Assembly: GCA_013361745.1 (NCBI GenBank)
Contig: JABFXM010000357.1
Span: forward strand, 1 to 13,143
Direction of reading: 5' to 3'
Source of the DNA: Gemmatimonadaceae bacterium
GTDB taxonomy: Bacteria; Gemmatimonadota; Gemmatimonadetes; Gemmatimonadales; Gemmatimonadaceae
Length of the DNA: 13,143 nt
Part shown: one piece after another, positions 7,168 to 13,143 of the stretch
Layout: the number at the start of each line of letters is the position of its first letter
Position numbering within the stretch: position 1 is the stretch's first letter
Program-made: the position numbers and the translations under genes
The notes under the pieces: model-generated
Seen by the model: only the letters and a program-made list of their open reading frames with translations
Told to the model about the DNA's origin: nothing
The model's database searches: none

Positions 7168-8256
7168 ATGATGCGAAAGATCACCGAGAGATCGCGGCCG
7201 GCGCGCGCCGCGTCGCTCTGCCTGACGTTCGCGCTGCTCCTCGCCGCGCGTCCCGGCGGCGCGCAGGTCGGCGACGTCCGCGACGTTCCCGATCCGGCGG
7301 TGATCCGCGACGGTGCCGCGTACTACATCTTCGCGACCGGTCCGGGGATCCCGATCCGGCGCTCGACGGATCTCGTTCACTGGAAGCTGATCGGCCGCGT
7401 CTTCCGGGATTCGACGCCGCCATGGGCGCAGTCCGCGGTCCCGGGGACGCAGTATCCGTGGGCGCCCGACATCTCGCTGATCGGCGGCCGCTATCACCTC
7501 TACTACGCCCTCTCCACCTTCGGCGGCCAGCACTCGGTGATCGCGCTCGCCACCAACGCGACCCTCGATCCGAAGAGTCCGCGCTATCGCTGGAAGGACG
7601 AAGGACCCGTGCTCGAGTCGAAGCCCGGCGACGCCTTCAACGCCATCGACCCGGCGGCGATCGTCGACGAGCACGGCGTACCATGGCTGACCTGGGGCTC
7701 CTTCTGGGGCGGGATCAAGCTGCGGCGCCTCGATGCGAAGACGGGCAAGCTGTCCGCCGTTGATACGACGACCTACTCGCTCGCGGCGCGCGCCGGGCCG
7801 GACGCGACGCACGGGCCGCTCGAGACGCAGGCGATCGAAGGGCCGTACATCGTCAGGCACGCCGGCTGGTACTACCTGTTCGTGTCCTTCGACAAGTGCT
7901 GCGAGGGCACGCGCAGCAACTACAACGTCCGCGCCGGACGTGCGCGGACGATCACGGGCCCGTACTTCGACCGCGACAGCGTTCCGATGACGGAGGGCGG
8001 CGGTACGCTCGTCCTCGCGAGCCACGGCGTCGTCCGCGGCCCGGGGCACAACTCCGTGCTCACCGACGGCGCGAAGTACTACATCGTGCATCACTACATC
8101 AACGCGACGGAGGGCCCCGCCTCGCCCGATGCGCCGCTCGCGATCCCGCGTAGCCTGGAGATTCGTCCGCTCTACTGGGCCTGGGCCGGCTGGCCGGTCG
8201 CCGGTGACCCGCTCACTCCGCCAGTCGCCGCCGCCCCGGCCGACCGCCGCCGTTAG
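7168..8256 (+). CDS. GH43 endo-1,5-alpha-L-arabinanase-like enzyme, predicted secreted
   Basis: This 362-residue second arabinanase-like GH43 is collinear with the preceding one. D42 (PDPAVI), D161 (NAIDPA), E224 (AIEGPY) and H294 (GPGH) fall at nearly the same positions, and WAPDIS, WGSFWGGIKL and FDKCCEGTRSNYNVRAGR repeat the family blocks. Unlike its neighbour it has an ordinary Sec signal (KITERSRPARAAS then LCLTFALLLAA, cleavage near GGAQ) and no lipobox, so it is probably released. The ATG at 7168 is one base after the upstream stop and is followed by a second ATG. An in-frame start at 7072 inside the previous gene would bury the signal and is rejected. The TAG stop falls inside the motif CGTTAGGC and a hairpin. 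Tandem duplication with changed location is the simplest explanation for the pair. Confidence 0.93.
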   Translation: MMRKITERSRPARAASLCLTFALLLAARPGGAQVGDVRDVPDPAVIRDGAAYYIFATGPGIPIRRSTDLVHWKLIGRVFRDSTPPWAQSAVPGTQYPWAPDISLIGGRYHLYYALSTFGGQHSVIALATNATLDPKSPRYRWKDEGPVLESKPGDAFNAIDPAAIVDEHGVPWLTWGSFWGGIKLRRLDAKTGKLSAVDTTTYSLAARAGPDATHGPLETQAIEGPYIVRHAGWYYLFVSFDKCCEGTRSNYNVRAGRARTITGPYFDRDSVPMTEGGGTLVLASHGVVRGPGHNSVLTDGAKYYIVHHYINATEGPASPDAPLAIPRSLEIRPLYWAWAGWPVAGDPLTPPVAAAPADRRR

Positions 8257-8262
8257 GCGGCG
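8245..8262. terminator. Hairpin between convergent genes, candidate bidirectional terminator
   Basis: A perfect 7-base stem, CGCCGCC (8245-8251) and GGCGGCG (8256-8262), closes a GTTA loop. It covers the stop codon of the second GH43 gene and most of the 12-base gap before the carbamoyltransferase stop on the other strand. There is no U-tract, so it is not a canonical intrinsic terminator. The loop and right arm contain the repeated 8-mer CGTTAGGC. Confidence 0.45.
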
Positions 8263-8268
8263 CGTGCG

Positions 8269-10059
8269 CTAGTCGGGCGCGAACGTCCGCGGCTCGGCGC
8301 TCGCGAGCGTCGCGGGCTGATCCTCCTTGCGCAGGAGACAGTTCCCGATCGCGAGCCGCTCGATGTCTGTCCCCATGAAGCAGCGGTACGCGTCCTCCGG
8401 CGTGCACACGATCGGCTCGCCGCGGACGTTGAAGCTGGTGTTGACGAGCACTCCGCACCCGGTCCGCGACTTGAACTCCGTCAGCAGCGCGTGGAACCGC
8501 GCGTTGGTCTCGCGGTGCACGGTCTGCACGCGGGCCGAGTGATCCACGTGGGTGACCGCCGGGATGCCCTGGCCACCTCCCTCGCTGTGATGCGCCGCCG
8601 CGACCGGCGCGACGAGCATCATGTAGGGGCTCGCCACGTCGAGGTCGAACCACTCGCGCGCGTCCTCCGCGAGCACCGCCGGGGCGAAGGGGCGGAAGGA
8701 CTCGCGCCGCTTCACCTTCAGATTCAGCTGCCGCTGCATCGCGGGGTTGCGCGCGTCGCCGAGGATCGAGCGCGCGCCGAGCGCCCGTGGTCCGAACTCC
8801 ATGCGCCCCTGAAACCAGCCGACCGCCATCCCCCTCGACAGATCCACCGCGACGGTGCGGAGCAGCGCCTCGTCCTCGAGGCGCTCGAAGCGCGCGCCGA
8901 GCGCGGCGAGTCGCTGCTCGATCTCGTCCTCGGTGAAACCCGGCCCGAGAAAGGCGCCGCGCATCGTGTCCGCCGCGTCGTCGCTCGCACGCGACGCGCC
9001 AAGATGGAGATGATGCGCCGCGAGCGCCGCGCCTAACGCGCCGCCCGCGTCTCCCGCCGCCGGCTGGATCCAGATCCTCCGGAACCGTCCGTCGCGCAGC
9101 ACATGGCCGTTGGAAACGCAGTTCAGCGCGACTCCGCCCGCGAGGCAGAGATTCTCGCACCCGCTCTCGACGGCGAGGGCGCGCGTCATCCGCAGCACGA
9201 CCTCGTCCGTCACGCGCTGGATCGACGCGGCGAGATCCTTGTGGCGGGCGAGAATCGGCTCGTCGGGACGTCGAGGCGGGCCGTCGAAGAGCGCGTGGAA
9301 GCGCTCGTTGGTCATCGTCAGCCCGCGCGTGTACTCGAAGTAGCGGAGGTCGAGCCGGAAGCTGCCGTCGGCCTTGAGGTCGATGAGGTTGTCGAGGATC
9401 CGCTGGGCATGCCGCGGCTCGCCGTACGGCGCGAGTCCCATGACCTTGTACTCGCCCGAATTCACCCGGAATCCGGTGTACTGCGTGAACGCCGAGTAGA
9501 GGAGCCCGAGCGAGTGCGGAAAGCGCAGCTCCCTGCCCAACGTTATCCGGTTGCCGTCCCCGATTGCGGTCGACGTCGTCGTCCACTCGCCGACGCCGTC
9601 GAGGGTGAGGACCGCCGCCCGGCGGAAGGGCGAAGGATAGAAGGCGCTCGCCGCGTGGCTCAGGTGGTGCTCCGAGAACCGCAGCTTGTGCCGCACGTCG
9701 GCCGACGGGTCGATGCGCGCGAGCTCCTCCTCGAGCAGCCGGCGCTGGAACAGCTTCCCACGCAGCCAGAGCGGCATCGCGGCGCTAAAGGAGCGGAATC
9801 CTCGCGGCGCCTCGGCGAGGTACGTCTCCAGCAGCCGCTCGAACTTCAGGAACGGCTTCTCGTAGAAGACGACGAGATCGACGTCGCGGAGCGCGAGTCT
9901 TCCCTCGGCCAGACAGTAGCGGATCGCCTCGGTCGGGAACGACGCATCGTGGCGTCGTCTCGAGAACCGCTCCTCCTGCGCGGCGGCGAGGGCGTGGCCG
10001 TCGCGCACGAGCGCCGCGGCGCTGTCGTGGTAGAACGCCGAGATGCCGAGGATGTTCAC
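8269..10059 (-). CDS. NodU/CmcH-family O-carbamoyltransferase (SxtI-like)
   Basis: This 596-residue enzyme is predicted to move a carbamoyl group from carbamoyl phosphate, through carbamoyl-adenylate, to a hydroxyl of an unknown acceptor. The N-terminal Kae1-like domain starts ISAFYHDSAAAL. It has EHHLSHAASAFY, with the H131-x3-H135 metal site, TLDGVGEW at 152-159, LAGGVALN at 306-313 and GDAGGALGAAL at 336-346. The C-terminal YrdC-like domain (about 400-596) has GWFQGRMEFGPRALGARSIL at 414-433, ESFRPFAP and VNTSFNVRGEPIV. Length and order match intact family members such as TobZ and SxtI. The start is GTG, with GGGGACGGA just upstream. It is the last gene of the minus-strand operon, 10 bases after the DUF5989 microprotein. 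The acceptor cannot be inferred: a small metabolite or a cell-surface glycan are both possible. Confidence 0.95.
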   Translation of the reverse strand: MNILGISAFYHDSAAALVRDGHALAAAQEERFSRRRHDASFPTEAIRYCLAEGRLALRDVDLVVFYEKPFLKFERLLETYLAEAPRGFRSFSAAMPLWLRGKLFQRRLLEEELARIDPSADVRHKLRFSEHHLSHAASAFYPSPFRRAAVLTLDGVGEWTTTSTAIGDGNRITLGRELRFPHSLGLLYSAFTQYTGFRVNSGEYKVMGLAPYGEPRHAQRILDNLIDLKADGSFRLDLRYFEYTRGLTMTNERFHALFDGPPRRPDEPILARHKDLAASIQRVTDEVVLRMTRALAVESGCENLCLAGGVALNCVSNGHVLRDGRFRRIWIQPAAGDAGGALGAALAAHHLHLGASRASDDAADTMRGAFLGPGFTEDEIEQRLAALGARFERLEDEALLRTVAVDLSRGMAVGWFQGRMEFGPRALGARSILGDARNPAMQRQLNLKVKRRESFRPFAPAVLAEDAREWFDLDVASPYMMLVAPVAAAHHSEGGGQGIPAVTHVDHSARVQTVHRETNARFHALLTEFKSRTGCGVLVNTSFNVRGEPIVCTPEDAYRCFMGTDIERLAIGNCLLRKEDQPATLASAEPRTFAPD

Positions 10060-10069
10060 TCCGTCCCCG

Positions 10070-10222
10070 TCAGAACAGCGTGTAGATCAGCGGGCCGAGT
10101 GCGGAGCCCCCGGCCACGATCACGAGCCCCATGACCACGAGGAGGACGACGATGACCGGCAGCAGCCAGTAGCGCTTCCTGCGCCGCATGTAGCGCCAGA
10201 GCTCTGCGAGAAAGTCGAGCAT
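10070..10222 (-). CDS. DUF5989-family membrane microprotein (SxtK-like)
   Basis: This 50-residue gene is short enough to be missed by length cut-offs. Translation from the ATG at 10222 gives an N-terminal amphipathic stretch (MLDFLAELWRYMRRRKRYW), one hydrophobic helix (about residues 20-37), and the ending GSALGPLIYTLF. I recognise this layout, with LWxxxRxRKxxWLLP and a closing APxIYTLF-type tail, as the DUF5989 family. From memory such proteins recur beside NodU-type carbamoyltransferases, including SxtK of the saxitoxin cluster. The gene starts 6 bases after the SxtJ-like stop and ends 10 bases before the carbamoyltransferase start. Function is unknown; a small membrane adaptor for the carbamoyltransferase is a guess from position. 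Confidence 0.88.
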   Translation of the reverse strand: MLDFLAELWRYMRRRKRYWLLPVIVVLLVVMGLVIVAGGSALGPLIYTLF

Positions 10223-10228
10223 CGTCGC

Positions 10229-10651
10229 TCAGAATTGCTGCGACCAGGAGTCCGCGGCCGGCGGCTCCTCGCGCTGCACCCAGTAGCTCGCCGCGCCGCG
10301 CTCGATCCGGCGGCGCAGCGGATCGCGGCCGGTGAGCCGCATGAGCAGGGCAATCGGCGTCAGCACCACAACCCAGAGCACGCCGAGGACGACCGGGTTC
10401 ACGATCCGCTCCATCGCCCGGCCGAGTCGTGTCCAGAGCACGTTCGGCCGATGCAGCGCCCGCGGGTAGAGGATCGCGACGGCGAGCAGCACCCCGCCGG
10501 CGATGGCGGCCGGGACGCCGCGCCCGCCCCGCACATGCGAGTACGCCGCGTACGCGAGCAGCACCGCGCCGATCGTCAGCCCGAAGCCGCGATCGCTCGA
10601 CGCGGTCGCGTCGCGGGACAGGCGCCGCTCGACCATCTCGTCGGGAGTCAT
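10229..10651 (-). CDS. SxtJ-family small membrane protein
   Basis: This 140-residue predicted inner-membrane protein has three hydrophobic segments (about 22-39, 46-63 and 84-106). Between the second and third is a short basic loop with LHRPNVLWTRLGRAM. The tail DPLRRRIERGAASYW to SWSQQF is hydrophilic. Length, three-helix layout and the closing QF match what I know of the SxtJ family, which lies next to NodU-type carbamoyltransferases in many genomes and has no established biochemical role. The start ATG overlaps the TGA of the SGNH gene by four bases (ATGA), a sign of translational coupling. The next gene begins 6 bases after its stop. Assignment rests mainly on architecture and context. 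Confidence 0.85.
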   Translation of the reverse strand: MTPDEMVERRLSRDATASSDRGFGLTIGAVLLAYAAYSHVRGGRGVPAAIAGGVLLAVAILYPRALHRPNVLWTRLGRAMERIVNPVVLGVLWVVVLTPIALLMRLTGRDPLRRRIERGAASYWVQREEPPAADSWSQQF

Positions 10652-12564
10652 TGGTGGAGGTGCTGCATCAGCTGGCTGGCGCCGGGGTGGTCGGGAGCGA
10701 CGCGCTGCAGCGCGGTCAGCACCGCGCGTGCCTTCTCCTCCTGATCGGTGAGCATGTACGCGAGCGCGAGCTCGTAGAGCGCGGTCGGATCGCGCGGTGA
10801 TCGGTCGCGGCGTTGCTCGAGCTCGGGGAGCTCGGTGGCCGCGACGTACCGCCCCTCGGCGCGGCGGTCGCCCGGCGCGAGCACCGCCGCCTGCCGGAGG
10901 TGAGGCAGCGCCTCGTCACGCTGTCCCCGCTTCAGCAGCAGCTGCCCGACGATCTGCTCCCCGGCCGCCGTTTCCCGCCGTGCGAGCGCGCGCTGCGCGT
11001 AGCCTAACGCTTCGTCGTCGCGGCCCAGGCGACGCGACAGCTCGGCGAGCTCCAGCAACGGCTCTGGCGAATAACGATACTCGCCCGCCAGCGCCAGCGC
11101 CGCGCGCGTGGCGACGTCGTCGTTGCGCGCGGTGTCCGCCGCTCCCCGCAGCCGCTCCATCGCGTCGGGCCAGGTGACCTGGCCGAGCACGATGCCCTGC
11201 GCCAGCGCCGTCACCAGGTCGCGGGGCCGCAGCGTGTCGACCATCGCCGTGCGCTCGGCCCCGCGCGGACGAAACGGCCAGCCCGACACGAGGCGATCGG
11301 TGCGCATGACGGCGACGAGCGAATCGACTGGCGTCACGGCGAGCGAGTGCCGTGCGTCGTTCGCCGCGACGGGTGCCGTCCAGTCCCCGATCATGTGCCG
11401 GCTGCGCATCGCGTCGTAGAACGCGCTCGCGATCACGAAGTAGCCGTCGAGATTCGGGTGCAGGTGCTCCAGGATCAGCGTGTGCCCTGGGATGCCTCCC
11501 GGTGACGCCTGCTCGATCGCGCGCTGGGTCTCGACGACGATCGCGCCGTGCCGTGCCGCTTCCTCGCGAATGATCTGGTTCATCGCTTCCGGCGCGCGGA
11601 AGCGCAGGGGATCGCGCTCCTTCGCTTCGCGATACGCGGCGCGGGCGCGCGACGTGTCACCCGCCGCGTCGAGCCGTTGGCCCAGGGCGTAGTACGCCGC
11701 GGCCGAATCGGTATCGGCCGCGTCGGGACCGGCGAGGGGCGGCTGATCGCGCTCGTCGCTCACCAGCGTGCCGATCAGCACGGGAACGCCGCGCTCGTGG
11801 TAGCGCGACAGCAGCTCGGCGAGGTTCGCGCGAAACTGGGCGAGGCCCTCACGATAGCGCGGCGAGCCGAGCGGGATGCGCTGACCTCCGGACATCAGCT
11901 CCATCACCGTGCGCGGCGCACGTCCGTCCGACGACGACCCGCGCGCGATTCGCCCCACGACGTTCGTCAGCAGCTGCACGATGCGCGAGCGTCGGGCGAA
12001 GAGATAGCCGCGGACGAGCGCGCGGTGCGCGCCGAACCCCCGCGACGAGCCGACGCCGAACACGCCGTAGTACTCGTTGTGCCCCGTGTAGATCAGCACC
12101 GCGTCGGGACGCTGCGCGAGGATGTCCGGGACCTGATCGAGGAGCGTGTACGAGTTGATCCCCGTCAGCGCCGTGTTGACGACCTCGATGTCGCGGTCGG
12201 GATAGGTCGCCTGGAGACGCTGCTCGAGCATCCGCGAGGGCATCCCGCCATGACCGTACGGAAAGCCCTGGGCCGACGACTCGCCCTGGAAGACGATGCG
12301 GTACGTTCGCGGCGTCCGCTGCGCGCGAAAGAACTCGATCGCCGGAGTGGGAACGAACGGTCCGCCGGCGAGATAGCGTCGCGCCATCTCCGGGTTCGGC
12401 AGCAGATAGTCCGTGTGCCCCGGCGCGACGACAAACACGGGATAGCTGCCGCCGTACCCCGCCACGCGCAGGACGATCTCCAGCACGCCGAGCAGGATCC
12501 ATGGCATCGCGAGAGCGACGGCGACGACGAGCCGCCGCGCGCGGTTATCTGTTCGCCGGACCAC
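10648..12564 (-). CDS. Membrane-anchored SGNH/GDSL-type hydrolase with TPR repeats (positional counterpart of SxtL)
   Basis: This 638-residue protein has an N-terminal membrane anchor (about 12-35) and a long SGNH-hydrolase-like domain. Block I reads GES, with candidate nucleophile S96 (FQGESSAQGFPYG). Block III reads GHNEYYG (161-167), and the C-terminal block reads EHLHPNLDGY with candidate H369. Family members act on ester bonds, often removing acyl groups from glycans or metabolites. A TPR-like helix pair (about 287-324, ending RDPLRFRAP) interrupts the hydrolase fold, and two or more further TPR units follow at about 500-565 and 590-628. The GTG start at 12564 lies 20 bases inside the end of the PA14 gene. 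The anchor implies the catalytic domain is outside the cytoplasm, opposite to the carbamoyltransferase. Whether it removes or transfers a group on the carbamoylated product is unknown. Confidence 0.87.
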   Translation of the reverse strand: MVRRTDNRARRLVVAVALAMPWILLGVLEIVLRVAGYGGSYPVFVVAPGHTDYLLPNPEMARRYLAGGPFVPTPAIEFFRAQRTPRTYRIVFQGESSAQGFPYGHGGMPSRMLEQRLQATYPDRDIEVVNTALTGINSYTLLDQVPDILAQRPDAVLIYTGHNEYYGVFGVGSSRGFGAHRALVRGYLFARRSRIVQLLTNVVGRIARGSSSDGRAPRTVMELMSGGQRIPLGSPRYREGLAQFRANLAELLSRYHERGVPVLIGTLVSDERDQPPLAGPDAADTDSAAAYYALGQRLDAAGDTSRARAAYREAKERDPLRFRAPEAMNQIIREEAARHGAIVVETQRAIEQASPGGIPGHTLILEHLHPNLDGYFVIASAFYDAMRSRHMIGDWTAPVAANDARHSLAVTPVDSLVAVMRTDRLVSGWPFRPRGAERTAMVDTLRPRDLVTALAQGIVLGQVTWPDAMERLRGAADTARNDDVATRAALALAGEYRYSPEPLLELAELSRRLGRDDEALGYAQRALARRETAAGEQIVGQLLLKRGQRDEALPHLRQAAVLAPGDRRAEGRYVAATELPELEQRRDRSPRDPTALYELALAYMLTDQEEKARAVLTALQRVAPDHPGASQLMQHLHQ

Positions 12565-13143
12565 TCGTCGACGCGCGTGCCGCCTGACGGTAGAACCATG
12601 ACGACGGGACGCGCTGTCTTCCGATCCCCGGACCTTCGACGTCGAGCTCCATCGCCATCGGACCGTAGGCCTGGAAGAAGGTGATCGTCACCGGGTGCAG
12701 CCCCGCCTGCAGCGCGATCTGACCCGACGACTCCGTCGTCTTCGGCGATTGCCCCACCGACCAGAACACGTTGCGGTCGCCGATCCACATCGCCGAGCCG
12801 TCGTCGGAGAGCGCGGTGAAGGTGTAGACGCCCGTGCGCGGGACACGGATGTAACCTGTCCAGCGGAAGGAGAAGTTCTCGTTCGTGTCGCGCGGCGCGA
12901 GCGAGATGTCGAGCGTCGTTCCCGTCTTCTTCGGCTTCACGTCGTCGGGGAGCGGCGCGGGATGCTCGACCGCCCAGCGCACCGGCCAGTTCATCCGGAA
13001 CGCGGGCTCGCGCGTGGTGTCGGCGCGGTACTCGTATTCGAGGCCGCGCACGATGCCGCGCCCGGGCGCGGTCATCACCGGCGCGCGTCCCGGTCCCTTC
13101 ACGTAGTCGACCCGTCCCTCCGGCGCCGCGGTCGCGGCTCCGT
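12545..13143 (-). CDS. PA14-domain protein, C-terminal part (5' end outside the window)
   Basis: The reading frame stays open to the right edge, so at least 199 codons are present and the true start is not visible. A GTG at 13102 is internal. The visible part is one PA14-type beta-barrel domain, a module that binds carbohydrate in many surface enzymes and adhesins: FSFRWTGYIRVPRTGVYTF, then LSDDGSAMWIGD, LQAGLHPVTITFF and ELDVEGPGI. The tail RQRVPSSWFY is typical of the domain end. The preceding GRVDYVKGPGRAP resembles linkers that join PA14 to chitobiase-like or other glycosidase domains, but the catalytic part, if any, is off-window. Its TAA stop lies inside the SGNH gene by 20 bases, so the two are probably cotranscribed. 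This suggests the carbamoylation operon handles a glycan or works at the cell surface. Confidence 0.82.
   Translation of the reverse strand, partial: GAATAAPEGRVDYVKGPGRAPVMTAPGRGIVRGLEYEYRADTTREPAFRMNWPVRWAVEHPAPLPDDVKPKKTGTTLDISLAPRDTNENFSFRWTGYIRVPRTGVYTFTALSDDGSAMWIGDRNVFWSVGQSPKTTESSGQIALQAGLHPVTITFFQAYGPMAMELDVEGPGIGRQRVPSSWFYRQAARASTSGPANR

Noticed and set aside
9103..10134. 343-codon frame on the plus strand
   Set aside because: It is antisense to the carbamoyltransferase, whose motifs are intact throughout.
8269..12564. A saxitoxin biosynthesis cluster
   Set aside because: Only I-, J-, K- and L-type genes are present. The polyketide synthase, amidinotransferase and oxygenase genes needed for the toxin are absent, and I-J-K groups also occur in other contexts.
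11548..12684. 378-codon frame on the plus strand
   Set aside because: It is antisense to the SGNH and PA14 genes and has low-complexity Arg-rich composition.
1..13143. CRISPR arrays, insertion sequences, tRNA or rRNA genes
   Set aside because: I saw no spaced repeats, transposase motifs, terminal inverted repeats or RNA gene signatures.

Overview
The window is very GC-rich and densely coded. It pairs a SusC/SusD glycan-uptake system, an architecture best known from Bacteroidota, with a high-GC genome. That combination points to Gemmatimonadota or a related soil lineage. This placement is an inference from gene content and base composition, since no rRNA or marker gene is present.

Left part, plus strand (about 1-8256): a compact polysaccharide utilization locus that looks aimed at alpha-1,5-arabinan. 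A G-rich/C-rich repeat block (1-70) is followed by a good sigma70-type promoter (76-105) and a candidate LacI-type operator (133-146). Next come a LacI/GalR-family regulator, a SusC-like TonB-dependent transporter, a SusD-like surface lipoprotein, and two tandem GH43 enzymes resembling endo-1,5-alpha-L-arabinanases. One GH43 carries a lipoprotein signal and the other an ordinary Sec signal. Gaps are short (90, 65, 16 and 1 nt), which suggests one transcription unit. The enzymes would cut arabinan outside the cell or at its surface, SusD would hold the fragments, SusC would import them, and the LacI protein would sense a breakdown product.

The two gene sets converge at 8257-8268, where a GC-rich hairpin may act as a shared terminator.

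Right part, minus strand (13143 down to 8269): a tightly packed operon. In transcription order it holds the C-terminal part of a PA14-domain protein (cut by the window edge), a large SGNH hydrolase with TPR repeats, an SxtJ-like small membrane protein, a 50-residue DUF5989 (SxtK-like) microprotein, and a NodU/CmcH-type O-carbamoyltransferase. The last four correspond by type to sxtL, sxtJ, sxtK and sxtI of the cyanobacterial saxitoxin cluster, but no other saxitoxin gene is present. This looks like a free-standing carbamoylation module of unknown substrate and is the most interesting system here.

Across the window the 8-mer CGTTAGGC occurs five times, always on the coding strand, and it contains every in-frame TTA leucine codon I could find.
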